NCBI RefSeq assembly: GCF_014268455.2
Contig: NZ_CP077085.1
Span: forward strand, 496,001 to 560,000
Source: Pseudomonas shahriarae
Lineage (GTDB): Bacteria > Pseudomonadota > Gammaproteobacteria > Pseudomonadales > Pseudomonadaceae
Direction of reading: 5' to 3'
DNA length: 64,000 bases
Shown here: piece by piece, positions 53,133 to 62,673 of the stretch
Layout of the letters: every line of letters starts with the position of its first letter
Numbering within the stretch: the stretch's first letter is position 1
Position numbers and translations under genes: made by a program
The notes under the pieces: generated by a model
The model's database searches: none
What the model was told of the DNA's origin: nothing
Seen by the model: only the letters and a program-made list of their open reading frames with translations

Positions 53133-56100
53133 ATGCAATGGATGTTCATGCTGATTGGCCTGGTGCTCGGCTGGGCGCTGGATGAATCGTTCAGTGATGC
53201 AGGCTTCGGTGCACTGCTGGGTTTGGGGATTGGCCAGGCCATTCGCCTGTCGCACCTCGGCAGTGCCCTGAAGGCGCTGGAGCAACGCCTCGCGCTGCTG
53301 GAAAAGCCGCCTCAGGTCGAACCGTCCATGGCCGAACCCGCGCCCGCCCCGGAGCTGGTCTGGGAGTTGCCCGCCGAACTGCAATCCACCCCGGCTCCCG
53401 AACCGAGCCCGCCGCTGCCGGACGATCTGTGGAAACCGGCCGCCGTTGCCCGCGAAGCTGAACCCGAAATCCCCCGTAGCCCCACCCTGATCGAACGTGC
53501 CATCGGCGCCGCTCGCAACTGGCTGCTGGGCGGCAATACCGTGCTGCGGGTCGGCGTGGTGCTGTTGTTCCTCGGCCTGGCATTTTTGCTGCGTTATGCC
53601 ACCGAAGGCATGGTGGTGCCCATCGAACTGCGCTACGCCGGTGTCGCTGCCTGTGCCCTGGGCTTGCTGGGCCTGGGGTGGTGGCTGCGCCTGCGCCGGG
53701 GCAGTTATGCGCTGATCCTGCAAGGCGCGGGCATCGCCGTGTTGTACCTGACGGTGTTCGCCGCCATGCGCCTGCACCCATTGCTCGATCCGAGCGCGGC
53801 ACTGGGCCTGTTGGTGGCGGTGACGGTGTTTTCGGCGATCCTGGCGATTACCCAGGACGCCATCGGCCTGGCCTGCGCCGCCGCGCTCGGCGGGTTTGCC
53901 GCGCCAATCCTCGCGTCCACCGGCGAGGGCAACCATGTGGCGTTGTTCAGCTACTTCGCCCTGCTCAACGCCGGGATCCTCGCCATCGCCTGGTTCAAGG
54001 CCTGGCGCTTGCTCAATGTGATTGGCTTTGCCGGCACCTTCGGTATCGGGTTTGCCTGGGGTATTCGCTCTTACACACCGGAACTGCTGTGGAGTACCGA
54101 GCCGTTCCTGATTCTGTTTTTCCTGATGTACCTGGCCATCGGCTTGCTGTTTGCGCGACGCAAACTCCTGGAAACGGCCGACGCCCCGGCCGATGACAGC
54201 CGTGCCGCGCTGCTGCGCTGGTCGGCGGCCAAGGGCGATTATGTGGATGGCGGCCTGCTGTTCGGCCCGCCGCTTGTGGCATTTGGCTTGCAGTTCACCC
54301 TGGTGCAGCACCTGGCCTTCGCCCCGGCCTTCAGTGCGTTGGCATTGGGCATCATCTATATGGTCCTGGCGCGGGTGCTTAGCGGTGGGCGCACCGTGTT
54401 GCTGGCAGAAACCTGCCTGGCCCTGGGTGTGATCTTCGCCAGCCTGGCGATCCCGCTGGGCCTGGACGCGCGCTGGACCGCGGCGGCCTGGGCGGTGGAA
54501 GGCGCCGGCATCCTTTGGCTCGGTCTGCGTCAGCAACGCTCGTTGGCGCGGGCGTTTGGCCTGCTGTTGCAGTTGGGCTCGGCGCTGGCGTTTCTCAGCG
54601 AACTGGACGTGGGCGAACACACGCTGCTGGACGGCGCGGCGCTGGGCGCCTTGTTGCTCGGCGTGGCGTTGCTGTTCAGCTTCCAGCAACTGCGCACGGC
54701 CGCGCTGGAGCAGACCTCGAAGTGGGAGCGCCAGGGCTTGCCGGTCCTGGCCGGCCTTGGCCTGGGTTTTGTGTACCTGCTGGCGCCGTTGCTGGTGGCC
54801 GAGCAGGGCACCGCGATCAGTTGGGCGCTGGCGGGACTGGTGACGGTGTTTGTCGGCGTGTCTATCGCTTCGCGCACCTTCCTGTTCTGCGCGCTCGGCG
54901 TGCAGGTGCTGGCGGGGGCTTTGGTTACGCTGACATCCTGGGGTGGCGAAGAACTGCCGGCGTTCCGGCATATCGGTTTCTGGGCGCCGATGCTGGTCGG
55001 GTTGGCCGCATTTGTCGGCGCCTGGCGCTTGCGGGGCAGTGATCGACGACTCAAGTTGCCCCATCTTTCCAACGGCCTGCTGGCCTGGGGCGCGGCGTGG
55101 TGGGTATTGGCGCTGAACCACGAAGTGCTGCGCTTCACCCCGCCAGAGCTGCAAGCCACCTTCCTGTTGGCGGCGGCAGCGGCCAGTGCAGCGCTGTGGA
55201 TGTTGTTGGCGTTGCGCTTGCGCTGGGCTGCGCTGGGCACCCTCTGCCTGTTGCTGATGCCGGCGGTGGCGCTGGTGGTATTGGTGTCGCTGCATCGCTA
55301 TTACCACCCGGCGGCCGAATGGGGCTGGCTGGCCTGGCTTGCGGTGTTCGCCGTGCATTTCATCGCGCTGCGTTATTTGGCCGACCTGGCGGCGGCAAAA
55401 GCCTTGAGCGTCGCCCACGTGCTGGGCTGCTGGATGCTGATCGGCATGCTGGCCCTGGAATTGCGCTACGGCCTGTTGGTGCTTTCGGTGCAATACAACG
55501 CCTGGCGCTGGCTGGGCTGGGCGATTTTCCCAAGCCTGTACCTGATAGCCATTGCTGCGCCGCGCCAGTGGCCGTGGCCGCTATCGGCTTATCCACGCGA
55601 ATATCGCCTGCTGGCCGCGCTGCCGTTGGCCGCGCTGATGCTGGTGTGGTTCTGGTTGGCGAATATGTTCAGCGACGGCACGGCCAGGCCATTGCCGTAT
55701 GTGCCGTTGCTCAACCCCTTGGATCTTGGCCTGCTGTTTGCGCTGCTGGGCGTGTACCTGTGGGCGCGCAGCGCGGCGCCGCAACTGGGCGGCCGCACCC
55801 CGTGGATTGCCCAGGGCGTTGCCGGGGTCTCGCTGTTTGCCTTCTTCACCGCACTGGTGATGCGCGCGGCGCACCATTGGGGCGGCGTGCCGTTTGATCT
55901 GGATGCGTTGCTTGACTCGATGCTGGTGCAGGCCGGGCTGTCGATTGTCTGGACCCTGATTGCCCTGGGCCTGATGATCGGCGGGCACCTGCGCAATCGC
56001 CGGGAAGTGTGGCTGGTCGGCGCGGTGCTGATCGGCGTGGTGGTCGCCAAGTTGTTCCTCGTCGAGCTGAGCAACCGTGGCGGGCTGGAGCGGATCGTGT

Positions 56101-56204
56101 CGTTTATCGGCGTGGGCGGGCTGTTGCTGGTGGTGGGTTATTTCGCTCCGCTGCCGCCCAAACGCAGCGAACCTGAGATTCAAACCCAAGGAGCGTCCTC
56201 TTGA
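53133..56204 (+). CDS. DUF2339 polytopic membrane protein
   Basis: This is a 1023-residue protein. One membrane helix (MQWMFMLIGLVLGWALDE) is followed by a helical cytosolic stretch and a Pro/Glu-rich linker (about 65-135). More than twenty closely spaced hydrophobic segments extend to the end, typical of DUF2339. The C-terminal tail is KRSEPEIQTQGASS. Function is unknown. Its stop overlaps the TTG start of the DUF3999 gene, so the two are coupled. ATG 53133 is preferred to ATG 53049, which lies in a REPIN. Confidence 0.88.
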   Translation: MQWMFMLIGLVLGWALDESFSDAGFGALLGLGIGQAIRLSHLGSALKALEQRLALLEKPPQVEPSMAEPAPAPELVWELPAELQSTPAPEPSPPLPDDLWKPAAVAREAEPEIPRSPTLIERAIGAARNWLLGGNTVLRVGVVLLFLGLAFLLRYATEGMVVPIELRYAGVAACALGLLGLGWWLRLRRGSYALILQGAGIAVLYLTVFAAMRLHPLLDPSAALGLLVAVTVFSAILAITQDAIGLACAAALGGFAAPILASTGEGNHVALFSYFALLNAGILAIAWFKAWRLLNVIGFAGTFGIGFAWGIRSYTPELLWSTEPFLILFFLMYLAIGLLFARRKLLETADAPADDSRAALLRWSAAKGDYVDGGLLFGPPLVAFGLQFTLVQHLAFAPAFSALALGIIYMVLARVLSGGRTVLLAETCLALGVIFASLAIPLGLDARWTAAAWAVEGAGILWLGLRQQRSLARAFGLLLQLGSALAFLSELDVGEHTLLDGAALGALLLGVALLFSFQQLRTAALEQTSKWERQGLPVLAGLGLGFVYLLAPLLVAEQGTAISWALAGLVTVFVGVSIASRTFLFCALGVQVLAGALVTLTSWGGEELPAFRHIGFWAPMLVGLAAFVGAWRLRGSDRRLKLPHLSNGLLAWGAAWWVLALNHEVLRFTPPELQATFLLAAAAASAALWMLLALRLRWAALGTLCLLLMPAVALVVLVSLHRYYHPAAEWGWLAWLAVFAVHFIALRYLADLAAAKALSVAHVLGCWMLIGMLALELRYGLLVLSVQYNAWRWLGWAIFPSLYLIAIAAPRQWPWPLSAYPREYRLLAALPLAALMLVWFWLANMFSDGTARPLPYVPLLNPLDLGLLFALLGVYLWARSAAPQLGGRTPWIAQGVAGVSLFAFFTALVMRAAHHWGGVPFDLDALLDSMLVQAGLSIVWTLIALGLMIGGHLRNRREVWLVGAVLIGVVVAKLFLVELSNRGGLERIVSFIGVGGLLLVVGYFAPLPPKRSEPEIQTQGASS

Positions 56205-57541
56205 TCGGCAAACTGAGCATTGCACTGGTGGGCCTGTGCGCCGCGTTATCGGCGTCGGCCGCAGAAGGCCCCGCAGACTTCACCGCCAAAGTGCCGCTGA
56301 CGGTCAGCGGCGAAGGCCCCTGGTATCGCCTGGAGTTGCCGCTGGCGGTGCAATTGAGCGCCCGTCAGGCCGATCTCAGTGACCTGCGGGTGTTCAACGC
56401 GGCGGGCGAGCCCCAGGCATATGCATTAGTGCGGCAGTCGCCCGCAAGCGCAAACAACCTGGCCCGGCTGAAGGGCTTCCCGCTGTATGCCGCCGACAAC
56501 GCCAGCGACAGTGTGCCCAGCGTGCGCGTGCAATCCAGCGCCACGGGAACCCTGGTGCAGGTGCAGCCGTCCAGCGAGGCGCCGGCCGGCGCGCAGGTGC
56601 GACGCGGCTGGCTGCTGGATGCCAGTGCAATCAAGGCGCCGTTGCAAAAGCTGATCCTCGATTGGGCTGCCGAGCATGATGGCTTCCAGCGTTTCAGTAT
56701 CGAAGCCAGTGACGATTTGCAGCACTGGCGCTCCTGGGGCGGCGGGCAGGTGGCGCGCCTGGCATTTGCCGATGAACGGGTGGAGCAGCGTGAAGTCGCC
56801 TTGCCAGGGCAGCCGGCGCGCTACCTGCGCCTGCTATGGCAAGGCCAGGCCGCGCCCGAGTTGACCTCCATTGAAGTGCAGAGCACCAGCAGCCTGCCGT
56901 TGTCGCTGGTGTGGTCCGAGCCATTGGCCGGCAGCACCCTGGAGCCTGGGCAGTACAGCTGGCAGTTGCCTGGCGTGTTAAGTGTCGAGCGGGTGCGCGT
57001 TGAGTTGCGCCAGCCCAACAGCCTGGCGCCGGTGGGTCTGCAAGGGCGGCAGGACAGCAAGCAGGCATGGCAGCCATTGAGCCGTGGTTTGCTCTATCGG
57101 TTGACGCAGGGCGGGCAAGAAGTCACCCAGGATCAATTGCAGTTGCCGGGTTACCCGGTGCGGCAACTCAAGCTGGACGTAGACGAGCGGGGCGGTGGCC
57201 TGGGCGCGCAGGCGCCGGCGTTGAGTTTTGCTGTGCGGGCCACGCAAGTGGTGTTCCTGGCGCGGGGCGAACAGCCGTTTACCCTGGCGCTGGGCAACCC
57301 GTCGGCCAAGGCTGCGAACCTGCCGTTGACGACCCTGATTCCCGACTACCAACCCCAGCGCCTTGCGGCTCTGGGCCAGGCTCGGGTCGATGGCGAATGG
57401 CACGCCAACCCGCCAGCCGCGCCAAATGTCGCAGGTATCAACTGGCAGACAATCGGCCTGTGGGCCGTATTGCTGCTGGGCGTAGCGGCACTTGGGGCGA
57501 TGGCCTACAACCTGTTGCGCAAGCCGCCTACCAGGCCCTGA
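56201..57541 (+). CDS. DUF3999 family envelope protein
   Basis: This is a 446-residue protein. Signal peptide (GLCAALSASAAEG), a large beta-rich periplasmic region with discoidin-like FSIEASDDLQHWRSWGGG (about 165-182), and one C-terminal membrane anchor (IGLWAVLLLGVAALGAMAYNLL). It starts at TTG 56201, four bases overlapping DUF2339, with AAGGAG upstream. The pair probably forms an envelope complex; DUF3999 partners DUF2339 widely in pseudomonads. No activity can be assigned. Confidence 0.85.
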   Translation: MIGKLSIALVGLCAALSASAAEGPADFTAKVPLTVSGEGPWYRLELPLAVQLSARQADLSDLRVFNAAGEPQAYALVRQSPASANNLARLKGFPLYAADNASDSVPSVRVQSSATGTLVQVQPSSEAPAGAQVRRGWLLDASAIKAPLQKLILDWAAEHDGFQRFSIEASDDLQHWRSWGGGQVARLAFADERVEQREVALPGQPARYLRLLWQGQAAPELTSIEVQSTSSLPLSLVWSEPLAGSTLEPGQYSWQLPGVLSVERVRVELRQPNSLAPVGLQGRQDSKQAWQPLSRGLLYRLTQGGQEVTQDQLQLPGYPVRQLKLDVDERGGGLGAQAPALSFAVRATQVVFLARGEQPFTLALGNPSAKAANLPLTTLIPDYQPQRLAALGQARVDGEWHANPPAAPNVAGINWQTIGLWAVLLLGVAALGAMAYNLLRKPPTRP

Positions 57542-57652
57542 GCCGGGGCCTACATGAACTCTGTCAGGGTTATCTCGTCTGATAGGAGGAAATGCGCCCC
57601 GACTCGCGCTAAACTGCGCGGGTTTTTAGCCCCCCATTCTCCGGAGCCGTCC

Positions 57653-58663
57653 ATGTCCCGCGTTACCCTGAGTCGCTATTTGATTGAGCAGACCCGCAGC
57701 AACAACACCCCTGCCGATCTGCGCTTCCTGATCGAAGTGGTGGCGCGTGCTTGCAAGGAAATCAGCCACGCCGTGTCCAAAGGCGCGCTGGGCGGCGTCC
57801 TGGGCAGCATGGGCACTGAAAACGTGCAAGGCGAAGTGCAGAAGAAACTCGACGTGATTTCCAACGAAATCCTGCTCGAAGCCAACGAATGGGGCGGTCA
57901 CCTGGCCGGCATGGCGTCCGAAGAAATGGACAATGCCTACCAGATCCCGGGCAAATACCCTAAAGGCGCGTACCTGTTGGTATTCGACCCGCTGGACGGC
58001 TCGTCGAACATCGACATCAACGCGCCAGTCGGCACCATCTTCTCGGTACTGCGTTGCCCTAACGAATACCTGAGCCAGAACGAAGCGCTGAACGAAAACG
58101 CCTTCCTGCAGCCAGGCACCGAGCAGGTTGCTGCCGGCTATGCGATCTACGGCCCACAGACCATGCTGGTGCTGACCCTGGGTGATGGCGTCAAGGGCTT
58201 TACCCTGGACCGTGAAATGGGCAGCTTTGTGCTGACTCACGAAGACATCTCCATTCCTGCCTCGACCCAGGAATTCGCGATCAACATGTCCAACCAGCGC
58301 CACTGGGAAGAACCGGTCAAGCGCTACGTCAACGAGTTGATGGAAGGCGAAGAAGGCCCGCTGAAGAAAAACTTCAACATGCGCTGGGTGGCCGCGATGG
58401 TTGCCGACGTACACCGCATCCTGACCCGTGGCGGTCTGTTCATGTACCCACGCGACAGCCGCGAGCCGTCCAAGCCGGGCAAACTGCGCCTGATGTACGA
58501 AGCCAACCCGATGTCGTTCCTGGTTGAGCAGGCGGGCGGTGCGTCGACTGACGGCCACCAGCGCATCCTCGACATCCAGCCTGAAGGCCTGCACCAGCGT
58601 GTGGCGGTGTTCCTGGGGTCCAAGGAAGAAGTGGCGCGTGTGACGGGTTACCACAAGGCCTAA
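57653..58663 (+). CDS. fbp: Class I fructose-1,6-bisphosphatase
   Basis: This 336-residue gluconeogenic enzyme has [24 protein letters not shown], the metal- and phosphate-binding motif, and [20 protein letters not shown] in the C-terminal substrate site. ATG 57653 ([15 protein letters not shown]) is the family start with GGAG upstream. It is a single gene. Confidence 0.97.
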   Translation: MSRVTLSRYLIEQTRSNNTPADLRFLIEVVARACKEISHAVSKGALGGVLGSMGTENVQGEVQKKLDVISNEILLEANEWGGHLAGMASEEMDNAYQIPGKYPKGAYLLVFDPLDGSSNIDINAPVGTIFSVLRCPNEYLSQNEALNENAFLQPGTEQVAAGYAIYGPQTMLVLTLGDGVKGFTLDREMGSFVLTHEDISIPASTQEFAINMSNQRHWEEPVKRYVNELMEGEEGPLKKNFNMRWVAAMVADVHRILTRGGLFMYPRDSREPSKPGKLRLMYEANPMSFLVEQAGGASTDGHQRILDIQPEGLHQRVAVFLGSKEEVARVTGYHKA

Positions 58664-58669
58664 GGCCTT

Positions 58670-58748
58670 CTGTAGGAGCAGGCTTGCTCGCGAAGTATTC
58701 CCGGCGCAGCGCTGCGTTGGCTGGATGTTTTTCGCGAGCCAGTTCGCC
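58670..58748. repeat. Degenerate REPIN after fbp
   Basis: One good REP arm, tgtaggagcaggcttgctcgcga (within 58671-58693), is followed by a decayed partner, ttcgcgagccagttcg. Confidence 0.6.
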
Positions 58749-58773
58749 TTTACAATGAATCATGCGCCAGACC

Positions 58774-58812
58774 AAGGCCCCGAAACGTTTCAGCGATTCG
58801 GGGCTTTTTTTG
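58774..58812 (+). terminator. fbp: Terminator of fbp
   Basis: The stem ccccgaa/ttcgggg with a 12-base loop is followed by a run of seven T. Confidence 0.75.
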
Positions 58813-58900
58813 TTTTTGCCTTGCGGGAACCAGACCCCCCTTTTCCCTTCTAAGCTTCTGGCAGACCCCCACTGCTGCGTGTCCCTCCAGGAGCTCTACC

Positions 58901-59155
58901 ATGTCGTTACGCCGTCTCGCCCTCTTGTGCTTTTGCGTGCTGTTGGCCGCTTGCAGCAAGGTCACCCAGGAAAATTACCAGAAGCTCTCGGCTGGCATGG
59001 CCAAGGCCGAGGTGGAGTCGCTGTTGGGTAAGCCCACCGATTGTTCTGGCGCACTGGGCATGTCCAGTTGCACCTGGGGCGACAAAAACAGCTTTATCAG
59101 CGTGCAGTACGCCGGTGACAAAGTTCTGATGTTTTCCGGGCAAGGCCTGAAGTAA
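58901..59155 (+). CDS. Small BamE/OmlA-like lipoprotein (DUF3862 type)
   Basis: This is an 84-residue protein. The lipobox is CVLLAACS, Cys at 18. The mature part VTQENYQKLSAGMAKAEVESLLGKPTDC...CTWGDKNSFISVQYAGDKV is the SmpA/OmlA fold with the GMxxxEVxxLLG motif. A Cys pair (about 48 and 57) may form a disulfide. Probably outer-membrane anchored; role unknown. It is followed by the lipocalin gene 31 bases later. Confidence 0.82.
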   Translation: MSLRRLALLCFCVLLAACSKVTQENYQKLSAGMAKAEVESLLGKPTDCSGALGMSSCTWGDKNSFISVQYAGDKVLMFSGQGLK

Positions 59156-59185
59156 ACCGGGGCGCAAGCCTGCGGGAGAAGAAGA

Positions 59186-59755
59186 ATGATGCGTTTTGTT
59201 TTATACCTTTGCGCCAGCCTGTTTTTGGCAGGCTGCGCCAGCCATTCTGGCGATGATCTGCAACCCAAGACTGTCGGCAGCGTCAACCTCAAGCGTTACC
59301 AGGGCACCTGGTACGAACTGGCCCGCCTGCCCATGTACTTCCAGCGCAACTGCGCGCAATCCGAGGCCCGTTACTCCCTGCTGCCCGATGGCGACATGTC
59401 AGTGTTCAATCGCTGCCTGACCACCGAGTGGAAGTGGGAAGAAGCCAAGGGCACGGCCACGCCGCAGGTCCCGGGCAAGACCGACAAGTTGTGGGTCGAA
59501 TTCAATAACTGGTTCACCGCGTTGCTACCGGGCGTGGCCAAGGGCGATTACTGGGTGTTGTACGTCAGCGATGACTACAAGACCGCCATCGTCGGCAGCC
59601 CGAGCCGGCGCTATATGTGGCTGTTGTCACGCACGCCGACCGTCAGTGCCGACACCCGCGAAGACTTGCTGAGCAGGGCGCGCCAGCAGGGTTACGACAC
59701 CACACGTTTGATCTGGCGTACGTCGGACAAGCAGATGGCCAAGACCTCGCAGTAA
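59186..59755 (+). CDS. blc: Outer-membrane lipocalin (Blc-like)
   Basis: This is a 189-residue lipoprotein. The lipobox is LFLAGCA. The lipocalin signature is VNLKRYQGTWYELARLPM; later WVEFNNWF and DYWVLYVSDDYKTAIVGSPSRRYMWLLSRTP follow (the latter about 133-160). Lipocalins of this type bind lysophospholipids or other amphipathic ligands and are tied to envelope stress. It is probably one unit with the small lipoprotein before it. Confidence 0.93.
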   Translation: MMRFVLYLCASLFLAGCASHSGDDLQPKTVGSVNLKRYQGTWYELARLPMYFQRNCAQSEARYSLLPDGDMSVFNRCLTTEWKWEEAKGTATPQVPGKTDKLWVEFNNWFTALLPGVAKGDYWVLYVSDDYKTAIVGSPSRRYMWLLSRTPTVSADTREDLLSRARQQGYDTTRLIWRTSDKQMAKTSQ

Positions 59756-59762
59756 TGCGAAA

Positions 59763-59800
59763 CAAAGGGCGGGTTTTTTAATAAACCCGCCCTTTTTTTG
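59763..59800. terminator. Bidirectional terminator between blc and the DUF6124 gene
   Basis: The stem aaagggcgggttt/aaacccgcccttt is flanked by A and T, so it serves both converging genes. Confidence 0.85.
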
Positions 59801-59803
59801 CCC

Positions 59804-60112
59804 TCAGGTTCTGGCCGTGGCGGGGTGCAGGTGTGCAATGGATCGATCAACCGTGGTCTTGGCGATCTCCAGTAAATGCCACACCGCCAACACCTTTGCC
59901 CGTTCGGGGCTTTGCAGCATCTCTCCACAATCGAGCGCCGTCGCTGACGCACTGTCCAGCAGGCTGGCGGTGTAGAGCAGGGCGTCTTCGAAGCTCAAAT
60001 CGTCGCGGGCACTGTGAGCATCTTGGGTCGGCAGGTAGTGGTCGATGGCGCGGTTGAAGGCGGCGCGGTCTTTGGCGGGGTCGCTGGGTGGGTCGGGGAC
60101 AATTTTATGCAT
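59804..60112 (-). CDS. DUF6124/DUF3077-like small protein
   Basis: This is a 102-residue protein with no signal or membrane segment. The helical core LSFEDALLYTASLLDSASATALDCGEML and KVLAVWHLLEIAKTTVDRSI parallels the DUF3077-type protein at 1177-1467. AAGGAG lies seven bases before the ATG (60112). Upstream is the second copy of the structured leader (60146-60325). Function is unknown. Family names are from memory of the pattern; homology to the first gene is my reading. Confidence 0.7.
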   Translation of the reverse strand: MHKIVPDPPSDPAKDRAAFNRAIDHYLPTQDAHSARDDLSFEDALLYTASLLDSASATALDCGEMLQSPERAKVLAVWHLLEIAKTTVDRSIAHLHPATART

Positions 60113-60145
60113 GGTGAAGCTCCTTGTGAGAATCGGAGCCGGTCC

Positions 60146-60325
60146 GTCGCGACTAAACGAAGGGTGGCGGCTGTACGCAGGTTAGTCGACCGGCCACAAG
60201 GAATCCGGCGCACCCGAGGGTGCCCTGCGCACAGCCGCCATAAAACTTCATGTGACCATGCGCCTTGTGATGTGCCGGGCGACTAAACCCGATCACTGAT
60301 GAGCAGTGACGGACCGCAGGCTAGC
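60146..60325 (-). ncRNA. Structured leader of the DUF6124-type gene (copy B)
   Basis: Same order as 1583-1799. Cassette gcgactaaac (60149-60158); conserved arm ggtggcggctgtacgca (60163-60179); inverted cassette core ttagtcg (60182-60188); gcaccc/gggtgc mini-hairpin (about 60209-60224); returning arm tgcgcacagccgcc (60226-60239); second identical cassette gcgactaaac (60279-60288); hairpin tcactgatgagcagtga (60293-60309). Flanks are conserved with copy A, but the cassette differs at nearly every base while staying self-complementary. The remaining bases to hutF (60326-60450) show nothing. Confidence 0.55.
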
Positions 60326-60450
60326 CATCGAATCCAACAGGCACAAGGCGGCAGGGATTGTCTCGGAAACGTCCTGCAATTTAAAGGGACACGCCTTGCT
60401 GGCCCTTTACAAACCATGACCAACACTCCCACAGGGGTTATGGGTTGTTC

Positions 60451-61815
60451 TTAAGACAACAAGTCTCTCAGGACTTGCGCGAAGGCCCGGCTGCTCTCTT
60501 CCTCGCCCGCATGATGCCCATCGCGCACCACCCACTGGCCGTTGACCAGCACATCACGCACCTGCCGATCACCCCCGGCAAACAGCCAGCGGTTGAGAAT
60601 CCCGTCTGCACTGGCCGTCGCCAGGTACGGATCATTGCCGTCCAGCACCAGCCAGTCCGCACGCTTGCCGACTTCCAGGCGGCCAATCGGTTGCCCCAGC
60701 GCCTGGGCGCCGCCGTCGAGGGCTGCGTCATACAGGGTGCGGCCGACCATCGGTTGATCGCTGCGATACAGGCGGTTGCGCCGCTGGTCGCGCAGGCGCT
60801 GGCCGTATTCCAGCCAGCGCAGTTCTTCAACCACGCTCAATGACACATGGCTGTCCGAACCAATCCCCATGCGCCCGCCCTGGGCCAGGAAATCCACCGC
60901 TGGGAAAATCCCGTCGCCCAGGTTGGCCTCAGTGGTCAGGCACAGCCCGGCAATCGCCCGGCTGTTGGCCATCAATGTCACTTCGTCGGAGTTGGCGTGG
61001 GTGGCGTGCACCAGGCACCAGCGCTGGTCGACGTTCACATGGTCATACAGCCATTGCAGCGGGCGTTTGCCGCTCCAGGCCAGGCAGTCATCGACTTCCT
61101 TTTGCTGTTCGGCGATGTGGATATGCACCGGGCAGCTCTTATCGCTGGCGGCCAATACCGCGCTGATCTGTTGCGGAGTGACTGCGCGCAATGAGTGGAA
61201 ACACAGGCCCAGTTGCTGCGCCGGTTGCGCGGCCAGGATCGGTTGCAGGCGCGCTTGCAGGTTCAGGTAGTTATCGGTGCTGTTGATAAAGCGGCGCTGG
61301 CCGTCGTTCGGCGCCTGGCCGCCAAAGCCCGAGTGGCTGTAGAGCACTGGCAGCAAGGTCAGGCCGATCCCGCTGCTGGCTGCCGCCTGGCTGATCTGGC
61401 GCGACAGTTCGGTGGGGTCGGCGTAAGGCTGGCCGCTGATGTCGTGATGCACATAGTGGAACTCGGCGACCGAGGTGTAGCCGGCCTTGAGCATCTCGAT
61501 ATACAGCTGGCGGGCGATGACCTGCAATTGCTCGGGGCTGATCTGGCCGACCATGCGGTACATCAGGTCGCGCCAGGTCCAGAAACTGTCATTGGGGTTG
61601 CCGGCGACCTCCGCCAGCCCCGCCATGGCCCGTTGAAACGCGTGGGAATGCAGGTTCGGCATGCCCGGTAACAACGGGCCTCTCAGCCGCTCGGCGCCGT
61701 CTGCACTGGCATTGGCCGTCACGTTGGTCAGCAGGCCATCGGCGCTGACTTCAAGCCGTACATCAGTGGCCCATCCATTAGGCAGCAGCGCGCGTTCGGC
61801 AAAGAAAGCGGACAT
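60451..61815 (-). CDS. hutF: Formimidoylglutamate deiminase HutF
   Basis: This 454-residue amidohydrolase converts N-formimino-L-glutamate to N-formyl-L-glutamate in the five-step histidine degradation route. Metal-binding PNLHSHAFQRAMAG opens the barrel, followed by HIHIAEQQKEVDDC, HATHANSDEV and GSDSHVSLS. ATG 61815 is chosen over TTG 61821. Divergent from hutC, with the HutC operator between them. Confidence 0.95.
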   Translation of the reverse strand: MSAFFAERALLPNGWATDVRLEVSADGLLTNVTANASADGAERLRGPLLPGMPNLHSHAFQRAMAGLAEVAGNPNDSFWTWRDLMYRMVGQISPEQLQVIARQLYIEMLKAGYTSVAEFHYVHHDISGQPYADPTELSRQISQAAASSGIGLTLLPVLYSHSGFGGQAPNDGQRRFINSTDNYLNLQARLQPILAAQPAQQLGLCFHSLRAVTPQQISAVLAASDKSCPVHIHIAEQQKEVDDCLAWSGKRPLQWLYDHVNVDQRWCLVHATHANSDEVTLMANSRAIAGLCLTTEANLGDGIFPAVDFLAQGGRMGIGSDSHVSLSVVEELRWLEYGQRLRDQRRNRLYRSDQPMVGRTLYDAALDGGAQALGQPIGRLEVGKRADWLVLDGNDPYLATASADGILNRWLFAGGDRQVRDVLVNGQWVVRDGHHAGEEESSRAFAQVLRDLLS

Positions 61816-61843
61816 GATCAAGGCACCCCGGTCGTGTGTTTAT

Positions 61844-61860
61844 TTGTATATACATATACA
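61844..61860. promoter_or_regulatory. hutC: HutC operator between hutF and hutC
   Basis: TGTATATACA (61845-61854) is a perfect palindrome extended by tataca. It resembles the site at 63530-63543 and the known HutC targets, so HutC probably represses hutF and itself from here. Confidence 0.6.
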
Positions 61861-61923
61861 GACGTTTGCCTGCTCGGTAAACTCCGGCAATCTATGCATC
61901 TTTTCCCCCTGCAAGGATTCCCC

Positions 61924-62673
61924 GTGCCGACTCCGCCCGCCAAGTCCCCGCTGGCTGCCCACATGGACGAAAGTCCGGCGCCCTTGTATGCCCGCGTCAA
62001 GCAGATGATCAGCCAGCAGATTCTCAACGGCAACTGGCCGCCGCACTATCGCGTGCCGTCGGAAAGCGAGTTGGTCAACCAACTGGGCTTTAGCCGCATG
62101 ACCATCAACCGGGCCCTGCGGGAGCTGACCGCCGAAGGTCTGCTGGTGCGCATGCAAGGCGTCGGCACTTTTGTCGCCGAGCCCAAGAGCCAGTCGGCGC
62201 TGTTCGAGGTGCATAACATCGCCGATGAGATCGCCTCCCGTGGCCATCGCCACACCTGCAAGGTGATTACCCTGGGCGAAGAAGCCGCCGGTTCCGAGCG
62301 CGCCGTGGCCCTGGAAATGCGTGAAGGCGGGCGGGTGTTCCACTCGCTGATCGTGCACTACGAAAACGATATCCCGGTGCAAATCGAAGACCGTTTCGTC
62401 AACGCGTTGGTGGCACCGGAATACCTGCAACAGGATTTCACCCAGCAAACCCCTTACGCCTATCTCAACCAGGTGGCGCCGCTGACCGAGGGCGAGCATG
62501 TGGTGGAAGCGATCCTGGCCGACCCGCAGGAATGCAAGCTGCTGCAGATCGAGACCGGCGAGCCGTGCTTGCTGATTCGCCGGCGTACCTGGTCCGGGCG
62601 CCAGCCGGTGACTGCCGCACGCCTGATCCACCCCGGTTCCCGCCATAGCCTCGAAGGACGTTTCAGCAAATGA
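61924..62673 (+). CDS. hutC: Histidine utilisation repressor HutC
   Basis: This 249-residue GntR-family (HutC subfamily) repressor is induced by urocanate. The winged helix has LYARVKQMISQQILNGNW and PSESELVNQLGFSRMTINRALREL. The UTRA ligand domain covers the second half (VALEMREGGRVFHSLIVHYEN, CLLIRRRTW). GTG 61924 is preferred, with AAGGA six bases upstream; ATG 61894 is an alternative. It overlaps hutD by four bases. Confidence 0.95.
   Translation: MPTPPAKSPLAAHMDESPAPLYARVKQMISQQILNGNWPPHYRVPSESELVNQLGFSRMTINRALRELTAEGLLVRMQGVGTFVAEPKSQSALFEVHNIADEIASRGHRHTCKVITLGEEAAGSERAVALEMREGGRVFHSLIVHYENDIPVQIEDRFVNALVAPEYLQQDFTQQTPYAYLNQVAPLTEGEHVVEAILADPQECKLLQIETGEPCLLIRRRTWSGRQPVTAARLIHPGSRHSLEGRFSK

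Noticed and set aside
53118..55493. Long open frame (about 791 codons) on the minus strand opposite the DUF2339 gene
   Set aside because: Composition is almost only Gln, Arg, His and Ala, typical of antisense to a Leu/Ala-rich membrane protein in high-GC DNA.
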